Shown here: positions 50,425-58,985 of the stretch, in pieces
Layout of the letters: the number at the start of each line of letters is the position of its first letter
How positions within the stretch are numbered: the first letter of the stretch is position 1
Source of the DNA: Bacillota bacterium
GTDB lineage: Bacteria > Bacillota > Sulfobacillia > Sulfobacillales > Sulfobacillaceae
Assembly: GCA_021820965.1 (NCBI GenBank)
Contig: JAKACZ010000020.1
Span: forward strand, 1 to 64,000
Length of the DNA: 64,000 nucleotides
Direction: 5' to 3'
Program-made: the position numbers and the translations under genes
The notes under the pieces: model-generated
Databases searched by the model: none
Told to the model about the DNA's origin: nothing
The model's input: only the letters and a program-made list of their open reading frames with translations

Positions 50425-52578
50425 TCACGGTTCCTCGATGTGGTAACCAAACGATCGATAACTGGTGACCCGGCGTTGATACATGCGCGCTAATTGTGGT
50501 ACCCCGGAATCAACGTAATCGTATACGATGACCGCCTGCTTGTCGGGATGGCGACGGTGGAGTCGCCCGACATATTGTTGGAGGACACTGCGCCACGATA
50601 CGGGCGCTGCCAAGAAGAGGGTGTCTAATCGAGGCAAATCGAATCCTTCTCCCGCAAGACGGCCGGTGGCCAAGATCACACGTCCGCCGGCTGGCGTCGG
50701 TGACGACAGTTGAGCTTGGAGCTGCTCTCGACGCTTGCCCTTAGCTTGGCTCGTCAGAATGATGACGTCGATGCCGCCAGTCCGTAACAGTTCCGCCAGG
50801 TGGTCTCGTTGGCGTGTGCGTTGCGTCAAAACTAGGGGATAGCGTCCTTCGGCCACGGCTCGTTGCACATCGTCGGCAATCAATTTGTTGCGAATAGGAT
50901 CGTCGCTCAAACGTCGGTAGATTTCTTGAATGGGCAGCGAACTAACGGCATCGTCCACGACGAACGGCGTGATGCGTGGCCGCACACGGTGTTCGTACGG
51001 TGAGTGATGCACCGCGGTCTTGGTTTCGTACGTAAAGCGAATGGGGCCCAAATGCATAAAAATGATGGGATGGTGTCCGTCCCGCCGCAAGGGGGTGGCA
51101 CTCAGACCGAGGCGATAACGGGAGGGGCTGTGGCGTAGGATGCTTTCAAAACTCGGCGAGGCCAGATGATGATATTCGTCGACGATCAGGAAGCCGTAGT
51201 GCTCTAACAGGCTGGCACCGTCTGCGCGACTCAGCGTTTGAAGGGTCGCGATGTCGACAATGCCGGTCGCTTTCTTCTTGCCGCCACTCCATTGTCCGAT
51301 GGCGTCGGGTTGGTCGAACGCTAGTGCCCACGCGAGGTGTTCCCGCCATTGGCTTAGGAGTTGAAGATTGGGAACCAGTACCAGGGTATTGACCTGACGT
51401 TGAGCGATGAGATAGGCCGCCACCAGGGTTTTGCCAAAGCCTGTCGCGGCATCCAAAACCCCAGATTCATGCAGGACCAAGGCTTGCACCGCCAGTTGCT
51501 GTTCCGGATGAAGTTGCGCCGTAAAGTGGACCGAAATGGGTGTGCCCTGCACCGTCTGGTTGCGAATCACTGGGTGTATGCCATGCTGCGTGAGGACGCG
51601 GATGGCATCGTCCAACAAAGACCGTGGCAAGGCCAGGACCTCCCCTAAATCGTCGGCCAGGGATAGCACGCGAGGCGTATTCCATGTCGAAAAATGCAGG
51701 CGTTGGCGCCGATAGAACTCGGGATTCGGAAACGCGGCAATGCGGACAAGCTCATAGAGGAGACTCCTTGACAGGGCCGCGGTTGGCACGTCAACGCGTG
51801 ACGTGACCGTCAGCGGGAGTTCCGTGGGGCAGGTACCCGCGTCCAGTACCACAGGACGGGCCGACGATGCGGCATGCAAGGGGTTGACCAGTCCTAATGC
51901 CTCCCATTCGGTGGGCATATCGGCGACGAGTTCGGTGAGTTGCGATGTGGACATCCGCGGTAGCGCACGGAGATACTCCCATGGGTCGGGCCAGGGCGTG
52001 CCATCGTCTTGAATAAACTGCGTGTTGCCGGCTTTCACGGCCGCGCCTTGCAGCGGCAACGCAATGAGATTGCCAAAGCCCCCGGCCGGCATGGTACCTT
52101 GGTTGGGAAAGAATCGATCGTAGGACTCGAGCCGGGGGCGGCCCATGTTGTGGGATGCTTCCGTGAGGATCCGGGTGCCCAGGCGACGGGCAAGACGGGC
52201 CGCGACAGGCACCTCAAAAAAAGTCCAGACATGGGCGCCATTACCGGAACGGGATCGTTCCAGGGCCGCCGGAACACCCCACTTGCGACAGGTATTGAGA
52301 TAGGCGAGGGCATCTTGGTGCCAATCGGCCTTATCGAAGTCAATGGCTAGGAACCAGGTCTCTTCGGTAGGCAATAACGGATACAATCCGACAGTCGTAT
52401 GACCTTTGAAATGGTCATAGATCACCGCATCCGTGAGAGGAAGAAGGTCGTTCGGTTCATCCGGCGACCGTTTACCGCGGGTTCTGACTGCTTTCGCATA
52501 GCCGGTCTTCCGAAACGAGTGCGCTAAGAGTCTTTGACCGCAGAGACAGCAAGCTGGTCTTGATGGTGCTGTATGCAC
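50425..52578 (-). CDS. TOTE-type archaeo-eukaryotic primase fused to an SF2 helicase
   Basis: 717 residues. The N-terminus has a small Cys-rich part (PACCLCGQR), then an AEP primase-like domain (about 45-250) with metal Asp80/Asp82 in FLAIDFDKADW, SGNGAHVWTFFE and ASHNMGRPRLESYDRFFPNQ. An SF2 helicase follows: Walker A DAATGFGKT 376-384, DEYH 467-470, LSATPLRRDG, and motif VI QYVGRLHRRHPDK. This is the architecture of helicases in TOTE conflict systems, linked to mobile-element defence. The start is GTG 52578, only four bases after a TATAAT box, so the mRNA may be leaderless or the gene 5'-shortened. A palindrome GGGAGCTCCC (52596-52605) lies upstream. Convergent with the second att repeat. 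Confidence 0.83.
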   Translation of the reverse strand: MHTAPSRPACCLCGQRLLAHSFRKTGYAKAVRTRGKRSPDEPNDLLPLTDAVIYDHFKGHTTVGLYPLLPTEETWFLAIDFDKADWHQDALAYLNTCRKWGVPAALERSRSGNGAHVWTFFEVPVAARLARRLGTRILTEASHNMGRPRLESYDRFFPNQGTMPAGGFGNLIALPLQGAAVKAGNTQFIQDDGTPWPDPWEYLRALPRMSTSQLTELVADMPTEWEALGLVNPLHAASSARPVVLDAGTCPTELPLTVTSRVDVPTAALSRSLLYELVRIAAFPNPEFYRRQRLHFSTWNTPRVLSLADDLGEVLALPRSLLDDAIRVLTQHGIHPVIRNQTVQGTPISVHFTAQLHPEQQLAVQALVLHESGVLDAATGFGKTLVAAYLIAQRQVNTLVLVPNLQLLSQWREHLAWALAFDQPDAIGQWSGGKKKATGIVDIATLQTLSRADGASLLEHYGFLIVDEYHHLASPSFESILRHSPSRYRLGLSATPLRRDGHHPIIFMHLGPIRFTYETKTAVHHSPYEHRVRPRITPFVVDDAVSSLPIQEIYRRLSDDPIRNKLIADDVQRAVAEGRYPLVLTQRTRQRDHLAELLRTGGIDVIILTSQAKGKRREQLQAQLSSPTPAGGRVILATGRLAGEGFDLPRLDTLFLAAPVSWRSVLQQYVGRLHRRHPDKQAVIVYDYVDSGVPQLARMYQRRVTSYRSFGYHIEEP

Positions 52579-52843
52579 CGGATTATACCAAATTGGGGAG
52601 CTCCCATCACACCGCGAGAATTCGTGGCATGTGCCGGCTGGTCAATTGTCCCCCGGGGTTGACGTGACCATCGCTGGTGCTAGACTCCCGTATTTTGTTC
52701 TCGGGGTAGCCGAAAAGATTCTCAATGTGTTCGCCGCCGGTTGTGCGACAAGGCCCTGTTCGGGGATACTATATATAGATATCATCTTGCGCTGAGACGA
52801 CATGCCGCCACTGTTGGAAATCCCCCAGGAGGTCAGACATTGG

Positions 52844-53173
52844 ATGGAGACGATTACGGTGCCTGAGGCCTTGCCGATGCGAATTAATCGGGACGCACTG
52901 GTTGACATTTGTCGGCATTATCATGTCCGCGAACTGGCGGTGTTTGGGTCCGTCCTCCGGGATGATTTTGGTCCGGCGAGCGATGTGGATGTTCTCGTGG
53001 GCCTCGCACCGACGACACCAATCAAGAGCCTGCTAGACCGGGCTCAGTTAGTCGTGGAACTGGAAAGCGTGTTTGGACGGACAGTCGATCTCACGGACAA
53101 GCAACGGCTGTATCCCCTCTTGGCCCCCGAGATTTTAGCGACGCGTGAGGTGATTTATGCCGCGACGGAGTGA
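52844..53173 (+). CDS. Minimal nucleotidyltransferase (MNT antitoxin)
   Basis: 109 residues from ATG 52844, preceded by AGGAGG (52827-52832); an upstream ATG at 52802 lies before that box. Signature AVFGSVLRDDFGPASDVDVLV carries the G-S and D-x-D of the polymerase-beta-like fold. MNT antitoxins neutralise HEPN toxins by adding nucleotides to them. The partner HepT gene overlaps its end. The MNT appears intact while the toxin is frameshifted. Confidence 0.82.
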   Translation: METITVPEALPMRINRDALVDICRHYHVRELAVFGSVLRDDFGPASDVDVLVGLAPTTPIKSLLDRAQLVVELESVFGRTVDLTDKQRLYPLLAPEILATREVIYAATE

Positions 53174-53463
53174 CGAGGCGACGATTCAGCAAATTGTGGA
53201 TGCCGCGGACAACATTTTACGGCGTTCTCATAGCCTTTCCTACGATCAGTTTTTAGAGGATGATGAAAAGCAAGACGCTCTTATTCGACCTCTCGAGATT
53301 ATGGGAGAAGCCGTCAGTCGGGTCAGCACGGCATTTCGGACAGCGAATCCCGACCTAATGCCGTGGGGGCAAGGCCATGCGGAATCTATTGATTCATGGG
53401 TATGACACCGTGGATCTGGATATATCGTTGGACTATTGGCCCATGTGGCAAAGAGGGGATGTC
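53157..53463 (+). pseudogene. HepT (HEPN) toxin, frameshifted
   Basis: The first frame (PRRSDEATIQQIVDAADNIL … FRTANPDLMPWGQ) stops at 53405; the second frame from about 53377 gives MRNLLIHGYDTVDLDISLDYW. Joined, they restore a HepT with the RNase motif R-N-L-L-I-H (R-x4-H) followed by GY. The frame change is near 53372. The second frame runs on without a stop into the ribbon-helix-helix gene, forming an accidental in-frame extension. Overlaps the MNT gene by 17 bases. Confidence 0.75.
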
Positions 53464-53745
53464 ATGCAGCGGACCAACATTTATCTTGACGAGGACCAGT
53501 TGCGGCTCCTCAAACATCTGGCTTCCGAAGAGGGTAAGTCGGTGGCCGATCTCGTCCGACAAGCGGTGGACCAGTTCATGCGCAGTCGATTGGGGGACGG
53601 TGTGACGTGGCAAAACGATATGACGGCCCTCACTGAGAGGGTGCACAGCCGTGTGTCCCCTGCGATCGACCCCGACGAAATTGAGCGCGACATCCGCGAA
53701 GCGAGGCAGGATGTAAGAGCCGCACAACGATGCATGCGGTCATAG
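53464..53745 (+). CDS. Ribbon-helix-helix (CopG-like) antitoxin
   Basis: 93 residues from ATG 53464 (MQRTNIYLDEDQLRLLKHLA … SVADLVRQAVDQFMRSRLG), preceded by GAGGGG. The beta strand TNIYLDE and two helices form a CopG/MetJ-type DNA-binding domain; the C-terminal half (DPDEIERDIREARQDVRAAQ) is a toxin-binding tail. Directly after it a frame begins MHAVIESNG (53730) and stops after nine codons, which looks like the start of a PIN toxin (V-I-D-T-N) ruined by mutation. So this is likely an orphan antitoxin. A decayed copy lies at 48833. Confidence 0.7.
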   Translation: MQRTNIYLDEDQLRLLKHLASEEGKSVADLVRQAVDQFMRSRLGDGVTWQNDMTALTERVHSRVSPAIDPDEIERDIREARQDVRAAQRCMRS

Positions 53746-53878
53746 AGTCCAATGGCTGAGTTTCGGGATTGATTAACCGGCATGGCACGCCGGCGCGAGG
53801 GGTCATTGGGACGGCGGTGAGGGACGTGACTGAAGATAGGTATGTCACAAGACTCGGCCGGGGCATCCTGGGACAGGG

Positions 53879-53884
53879 TATAAT
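53879..53884 (+). promoter_or_regulatory. -10 box of the first antitoxin/PemK locus
   Basis: TATAAT followed by AGACCCAAAAC; the same TATAATAGACCCAAAAC string precedes the related antitoxin at 56902 (TATAAT at 56869-56874), showing that promoter and gene start were copied together. No good -35 box is seen. Confidence 0.5.
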
Positions 53885-53913
53885 AGACCCAAAACCCAAG
53901 GGGGGGGGCGTTG

Positions 53914-54486
53914 ATGGCATCGTCAAAGACTCGCGAAGTCCTATGGTCGGTCCTCCAGGACCTCCCAGACGATTTGGTGGATGAGGTCGCCGACTTCGTG
54001 CAATTCCTCCGGTTGCGGCATGTCGTGCCGGACACGACCATGCTCTCCGAAGCCGCACTGGCGGCCGCGTGGCTGACCCCAGACGAGGATGAGGCATGGG
54101 AAAGGCTTGTAGCGGGAGACGTCATCGTCGGGCCGTTCCCGTTCACGAATTTGGCACGCGCGAAACGACGGCCAGCCTTTGTCTTAGCGGCATTAGCGGA
54201 CGGTGACTATATTTTTTGACAGATTCCGATCCGTGCCTGGCTACAGGCGATACCGTTGCGAATGAGTGACTTATCGGAGGGCACGTTGCCTCATGATTCG
54301 TATGTGCGGCCGGAAAAACTGTTTACCGGAAACCAGACTTTAGTCCTCTCACGAGTTGGTCATGTGAAATCCGCCATTCAACAGATGATTCATGGGCGTC
54401 TCCTCGCCCTGTTTGAGCCATTGTCGGGTGCACCGGATCCTACCGACCACTCCAACCCGAACCATGATGGAGACGACACACGCTGA
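53914..54486 (+). pseudogene. Antitoxin fused in frame to a PemK-like toxin, interrupted by one TGA
   Basis: From ATG 53914: a DUF2281-like antitoxin (MASSKTREVLWSVLQDLPDD … FVQFLRLRHVVPD) runs straight into a PemK N-terminus (GDVIVGPFPFTNLARAKRRP, FVLAALADGDYIF). A TGA at 54217-54219 follows, then, in the same frame, QIPIRAWLQAIPL and SYVRPEKLFTGNQTLVLSRV to 54486. In relatives the residue after Y-I-L/F is Cys before Q-I-T/P, so the TGA replaces a Cys codon. Normally antitoxin and toxin are separate genes; here the antitoxin stop was lost. Most likely a nonsense-mutated fusion. Confidence 0.7.
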
Positions 54487-54766
54487 TGGCGCTTCAAGCG
54501 AGGGTTACCCGGTGGCTATCAAGCACGAACGGACGTGATGCAGTGGCTGGCTTTGCGGCACCCGACTATGGCTGTTCCGGTTCCATCCGTCACCATACCC
54601 AGATTCAAGCCGTTATTCAAGACTGGCGTCGGCAGGAGACACCCAGGACCTGTTAGGAGCCCAGCGCCGACATGATTGAACGCACGAGAGCTCAGCCAGT
54701 CATGCAACAAGGCGCGAATTTGGGTGGATTTCAACATCATTGACTAGTGCGAGGACGTGATGATGC
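54487..54766. other. Spacer before the SWIM gene
   Basis: No gene seen. A single CGTCACCA motif occurs at 54588-54595, the same octamer that flanks the tRNA-Sec att repeats. Confidence 0.3.
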
Positions 54767-56452
54767 GTGGACTTGAACAATATAGAAAGCGCCATTGACC
54801 CGGTCATTATGGACCGCGGGCGGGAATATGTGCACAGTGGTCGCGTGCGCTCTGTCGAAAAAATTGGCGACCATGCCTATCGTGCTCAGGTACAAGGCAG
54901 TAAGTTATACCGGGTTCTGGTGGAACTGGGTGCCAGTGGAGCCATTGCATCATTGGAATGTGCGTGTCCATTCGACGATGGCCCGGTGTGTAAACATCAG
55001 GCCGCAGTGTTGCTGATGATTCGCCCCAAAGGAGCGGCCCAGCCCATTGGGACGTCGGGTCATTGGCCGTCAGAGCCCCTTCAAAGGTTGAAAGGTCTCC
55101 TGGAACGCCAGAGCAAAGACCGTTTAATTGCCCTGCTTTTGTCCCTGGCCGAGGATTCGGAACTTGTGGAGCGGCGGATCCGGTTTTCGATCGTTGAAGG
55201 CAGTGGTGACGATCAAGTCACCGAATGTCGGCGCTTGATTCAATCTTATATTGCGGCAAATTCGGACCGCCACGGGTTCGTGGACTATCGAGGCGTAAGC
55301 CGGGCGGTAGAAGGGGCGCAATTGGTGATGGAGAAAACTCGTGAAGACGTAGATTGGAGGCTGGCGGTTAAATTGAGTTTCTGCGTCCTTGAGGAAATGC
55401 TCGATCTGTTGCAGGCGGCGGACGACTCCAATGGGACGATTGGTGGTGTCATTGATGAGAGTCTCGAACGCGTACACGAGATAGCGTCATACTCTGATAA
55501 AATGCCGGAGTCCGAGAGGCCAGCGTTGTTTCGTATGCTCCTTACGGCGTCGGGGGATTCACGGCTTGACGGGTGGTCCGACTGGCAGTTGACGCTGCTA
55601 CGTTGGGCCTCCGAAATGGCGGTTACCTTTGACTTGAAGAAGGAATGGGACCGGCATGTGACGGGTATCGCGGCACGGCAGAAGGGAGGGGATTGGAGCC
55701 GGGAATACCTTGCGGAACAGGTGGCCATGATGCAATACCAGTGGATATGCGATCATGCAGGCGACGCCGAGGCGGAAGAATTTCTACAACGCCATCAGCA
55801 CTTTCCGAATTTCCGCAAATGGGCGATTGAGGCGGCGTTAAAGGAGGGCCGCTATGACGACGCGATGCAACTAGCACAAGACGGTGAGGTGGCGGATCAG
55901 GCCCGAGGACTGCCAGGGTTGGTGAAGCAATGGAAGGAGTTTCGTTATCAGGCATGTGCGCGCAGCGGTCGGGTAGAATTGCAGCGCGCGATTGGCCAGG
56001 AGTTGGTGCAAGATGGTGATTACGCCTATTATCAGCAAATCAAGGACACTTATCCATCCGAGGAATGGTCGCCCGTGTATCACGATATTTTGCGTTCCTT
56101 AGAAGGAAAGAGGCGGTACGCAGGAGTGTATACGCGGATTTTGGTGGAGGAACAGGAAACGGAGCGGCTGTTGGAGTATGTTCAGCAGCAACCCGCCAGA
56201 ATTGAAGAGTTTCACCGATTTTTGATCGGGGAATTTCGCCCGGACGTCATCCAGATGTTCCAAGTTCATATCGAGTCAACGGCCGCTCACGCGACTACCC
56301 GTACACACTATCAGAATGTCTGTCGAATTATCCGTATGCTTCAACAAGCCGGGGGACAAGAGGAAGCCGTACAAATTACACGCACGCTTTTGAACAAGTA
56401 TTCCAGGAAGCCAGCTTTGCGGGAAGAGTTAATGCAAGTCGCTCGACCGTAG
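54767..56452 (+). CDS. SWIM zinc-finger protein
   Basis: 561 residues from GTG 54767 with GAGGA 11 bases upstream. The N-terminus carries a SWIM finger Cys65-x-Cys67-x7-Cys75-x-His77 (ECACPFDDGPVCKH) after a strand-rich part typical of SWIM proteins (VIMDRGREYVHSGRVRSVEK). The rest is all helical with TPR-like repeats (about 100-550; e.g. WAIEAALKEGRYDDAMQLAQDG). SWIM proteins bind DNA or proteins and often accompany SNF2 helicases, but none is encoded here. Its role is unknown. Confidence 0.8.
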   Translation: MDLNNIESAIDPVIMDRGREYVHSGRVRSVEKIGDHAYRAQVQGSKLYRVLVELGASGAIASLECACPFDDGPVCKHQAAVLLMIRPKGAAQPIGTSGHWPSEPLQRLKGLLERQSKDRLIALLLSLAEDSELVERRIRFSIVEGSGDDQVTECRRLIQSYIAANSDRHGFVDYRGVSRAVEGAQLVMEKTREDVDWRLAVKLSFCVLEEMLDLLQAADDSNGTIGGVIDESLERVHEIASYSDKMPESERPALFRMLLTASGDSRLDGWSDWQLTLLRWASEMAVTFDLKKEWDRHVTGIAARQKGGDWSREYLAEQVAMMQYQWICDHAGDAEAEEFLQRHQHFPNFRKWAIEAALKEGRYDDAMQLAQDGEVADQARGLPGLVKQWKEFRYQACARSGRVELQRAIGQELVQDGDYAYYQQIKDTYPSEEWSPVYHDILRSLEGKRRYAGVYTRILVEEQETERLLEYVQQQPARIEEFHRFLIGEFRPDVIQMFQVHIESTAAHATTRTHYQNVCRIIRMLQQAGGQEEAVQITRTLLNKYSRKPALREELMQVARP

Positions 56453-56868
56453 TACTTTCGTGTGTGGTATATGGATGCACCGTAATTTTGTTGGATCCGT
56501 CCTAACCGACAACGGATCTCATCGGGCTCCCTCGTGAGGTACTGGCGATGACCTCAAACAACTCATTAATGCCGTCCACGACGCGTTGGCGTTTGTCTGG
56601 AATACCGTATCACGGTGGTGCTGCCGCCACGGCCAAATTAATCGCCCGCATGGAGAGCGGATATGACGGCGGGTTGAACGGTCAACGTCCCTTTTCAGGT
56701 GAGAGGACAGGATCGTTCGTCGCCATCGGCGCGTCGGAGTCCCAGTAAGCAATGTCACAAGTCAATGGGAGAGGTCTAGCCGTTCTTGGCGTCTCATTGG
56801 GTAGAAAGGTAATGCGGGACCGGGATCGGCAAAAGGACCCGGTCGCTGTGCGAGCGCCATTTACGAGA
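56453..56868. other. Non-coding stretch between the SWIM gene and a TA remnant
   Basis: No gene supported. Open frames on both strands lack ribosome binding sites and recognisable domains. The right end carries the -10 box TATAAT (56869-56874) of the next gene. Confidence 0.3.
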
Positions 56869-56901
56869 TATAATAGACCCAAAACGAAAGGGGGAGCGTT
56901 T

Positions 56902-57105
56902 ATGACACCGTCAAAGACCCGCGAGGTTCTATGGCCCGCACTACCCGATCTCCCAGACGAATTGGGGGACGAAGTGGTGGATTTCGTGCAATTCCTGCGC
57001 TTACGGCGGCATCACGTCCCGGATACGGCCGTGCTCAGCGACGCGGCGCTGGCGGAGAAAGGGCGGTTGATTTATGGAAAAGAAGACGGTACGGGTTTGG
57101 TTTGA
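56902..57105 (+). CDS. DUF2281-like antitoxin N-terminus joined to an unrelated tail
   Basis: 67 residues from ATG 56902, GGGGGAG upstream. The first ~47 residues (MTPSKTREVLWPALPDLPDE … VPDTAVLSDAALA) match the antitoxin at 53914 in both protein and DNA. The tail (EKGRLIYGKEDGTGLV) is simply the next gene's start region read in another frame. So this is a truncated antitoxin, cut at the point where the DUF2283 gene begins. Probably non-functional or an orphan. Confidence 0.55.
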   Translation: MTPSKTREVLWPALPDLPDELGDEVVDFVQFLRLRRHHVPDTAVLSDAALAEKGRLIYGKEDGTGLV

Positions 57106-57280
57106 CCCGGAAGGAGATTTTCTTGAGGTGATGTTTTCAGATACTCCTGGGTACTTTCGCGAAACAGCACAGGACCAGGTGATGGAGAAAGTCGATACAA
57201 CGGGGGCCGGTATCGGATTTTCGATCCTGGATGTGAGTAAATTTCGAGGACAGACGCCCTTCGAAGTGGCGTTGCCCTAA
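57074..57280 (+). CDS. DUF2283-family small protein
   Basis: 68 residues (MEKKTVRVWFDPEGDFLEVM … VDTTGAGIGFSILDVSKF). The pattern Y/W-D-P-E-x-D-x-L/V near the start, then G-I/F-x-I-L-D-x-S, is that of DUF2283, small beta-rich proteins commonly paired with toxins such as DUF4258/RelE-like or MazF types. It overlaps the truncated antitoxin by 32 bases, so the junction is probably a recombination point. No toxin follows; a decayed primase fragment on the other strand does. Confidence 0.7.
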   Translation: MEKKTVRVWFDPEGDFLEVMFSDTPGYFRETAQDQVMEKVDTTGAGIGFSILDVSKFRGQTPFEVALP

Positions 57281-57316
57281 AGCGATGTTTTAGGAACGGC
57301 GCGAAAAGCGAGCGTC

Positions 57317-57335
57317 CGTCACCATCCCGTCACCT
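57317..57335 (+). repeat. CGTCACC pair, third copy of the att arm motif
   Basis: CGTCACCA at 57317-57324 and CGTCACCT at 57328-57335, 11 bases apart, the same spacing as the left-arm pairs of both direct repeats. It directly precedes the decayed TOTE primase fragment. Confidence 0.5.
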
Positions 57336-57777
57336 CCCATTCGGTGGGCATGTCGGCCACCAGATCGATGAGCTGCGGTGCCGCCATTCGCGGTAGCGCA
57401 CGGAGACACTCCCATGGGTCGGGCCATGGCGTGCCGTCGTTCTGAATAAACTGCGTGTTGCCGACTTTCACGGCCGCACCTTGCAGCGGCAACGCAATGA
57501 GATTGCCAAAGCCCCCGCCCAGCATGGTATCTTGGTTGGGAAAGAATCGGTCGTAGGACTCGATGTTGTGGGATGCTTCCGTTAGAATCCGGGTGCCCAG
57601 GCGACGGGCAAGACGGGCGGCGACAGGTACCTAAAGAAAAGTCCAGACATGGGCGCCATTGCCGGAACGGGATCGTTCTAGGGCCGCCGGAACGCCCCAC
57701 TCGCGACAGGTATTGAGATAGGCGAGGGCATCTTGGTGCCAATCGGCCTTATCGAAGTCAATGGCCAAGAACCAGCT
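57336..57777 (-). pseudogene. Decayed fragment of the TOTE primase domain
   Basis: About 440 bp closely matching part of the primase domain of the gene at 50425-52578 (its region about 51898-52345). It reads WFLAIDFDKADWHQDALAYL through SGNGAHVWTFL, then a stop where the intact gene has Phe-Glu (the minus-strand TAG in ACCTAAAG). Downstream GGFGNLIALPLQ and DMPTEWE follow, with several codons deleted before them. Neither N-terminus nor helicase is present. Confidence 0.8.
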
Positions 57778-57841
57778 GAGGCAGAGACTGAGATGATATA
57801 CTTGGGATAATCCTACTCGGACCCTCAAAAGGAGCGGAATC

Positions 57842-58096
57842 GTGATGAAGGAGATGCGCGCCATCGAAACCATCGGTCGAGTCATTGATGCCCGGCATAT
57901 CGAAACGACGATCCCGATCCCTGTTGGTCAACGGGTGCGACTCGTGATTTTTTTGCCCAGTGGTGCAGACGATGAGATGGCGGAATCCGACTGGATGGAG
58001 GCCGCAGCCAAGAATCCGATCTTTGATTTTCTCGCGAATCCGGCGGAAGATATGTACACGCGGGACGATGGGGAACCCATTGAACTGGAAAAATAG
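57842..58096 (+). CDS. PemK-associated antitoxin
   Basis: 84 residues from GTG 57842, eight bases after AAGGAG. N-terminus IETIGRVIDARHIETTIPIP then VGQRVRLVIFLPS (AbrB/antitoxin-like strand), and the C-terminus NPIFDFLANPAEDMYTRDDG, which in relatives lies just before a PemK or PIN toxin. Its stop overlaps the toxin start by 17 bases. The toxin is truncated, so this may be an orphan antitoxin. Confidence 0.65.
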   Translation: MMKEMRAIETIGRVIDARHIETTIPIPVGQRVRLVIFLPSGADDEMAESDWMEAAAKNPIFDFLANPAEDMYTRDDGEPIELEK

Positions 58097-58298
58097 TATC
58101 GTGCTTGTCCCCTTCCCGTTTGATGATCTGTCGACGACAAAGGTCCGTCCAGCCCTCTGCCTAACAGAGCGGTTGGGTGGCCATGACCACGTGGTCGTGG
58201 CCTTTATTACGAGTCATGCCTGGCCGGCGAGTGGACCGAGGCTTCGCGGGATCCCCATGATGCCCCCATTGCGGCGGCCTGTGCTTAGCACCACTTAA
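58080..58298 (+). pseudogene. PemK/MazF-like toxin, 3'-truncated
   Basis: Begins TTG 58080 (NWKNSIVLVPFPFDDLSTTK) and carries the P-F-P-F-x-D-L and R-P-A-L blocks, then LTERLGGHDHVVVAFITSHA. After ITS the sequence departs from the family and the frame ends. The toxin remnant at 46519 has the part missing here; DNA identity between the two over the shared part is high. Inactive. Confidence 0.7.
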
Positions 58299-58398
58299 TC
58301 CACTTCGGGGACAAGGATCTGGTGGCGGATGCCGCTGTCCGGGCGCCGCTTGCAGAGTATGGAGCGCAGGTATTGACTGTCGCCCAGTGGCTCGGGCG
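58287..58398 (+). pseudogene. PIN-domain toxin, C-terminal remnant
   Basis: The frame after a TAG at 58284 reads LIHFGDKDLVADAAVRAPLA and EYGAQVLTVAQWLGR, matching the last strand-helix of VapC/PIN toxins (G-D-x-D-L, then a V-x-V-L/x-P-x-x-F/W-L end). The catalytic N-terminus is missing. It overlaps the end of the truncated PemK frame, marking a deletion joint. Confidence 0.55.
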
Positions 58399-58985
58399 TT
58401 CGGTGGCTCGAGGCGTCAGGGTACCGCAGCCTGTCAGCAGGAGAGCCGCCGTGGGCGCTCTCCAACGGAAGTGGGGCATCGCTACGTCCCCTCCCGTGAC
58501 ATCACAAACGCAGGGGTGTCTCTAGGGTCACCCAGGCGGCGTGAGGAAGGCTGGCATATTGTGGACCGACGGTCTCATTACAGCCAAGACCCTGCTTTAC
58601 CGCGCTCCGGTTAAAACCCGTTCGCGGCAAGCGGGCGCGGTGGAATGAATTTCTCCAGTACTCTCGGGTAGATAGATTCTGTTATGCGCTCATTTTTCGA
58701 CCACCAGGCAACTGATGACACCAACACAATCTATGGCATAATTAATGGACGCAAAGTGGGCCAGGCGTGGTCGCGAGTCAACTACCCCGCCCTAAAGAAC
58801 GCTGAAACTATTGCGAGTTGTTTCTCCAGTGACTTCCGTGCATTAGTATCTCACGAACGTTGGTAGACGCGACTTTGACCGAGGGGATTCTGTTCCGGTT
58901 CAAATATCAGAGAAATTGGGGTCACGCGGACCTTACGGTGGAAGGCAAGATTTTGGGATGAAGGTCGGCCAGGAGGGAAGACGTG
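58399..58985. other. Gap between the TA graveyard and the RQC gene
   Basis: No gene supported. A 60-codon frame at 58684 (MRSFFDHQATDDTNTIYGII…) has no ribosome binding site; I do not call it. Confidence 0.3.

Noticed and set aside
58684..58866. 60-residue open frame
   Set aside because: Has an ATG but no RBS and no similarity I recognise; too weak to call.
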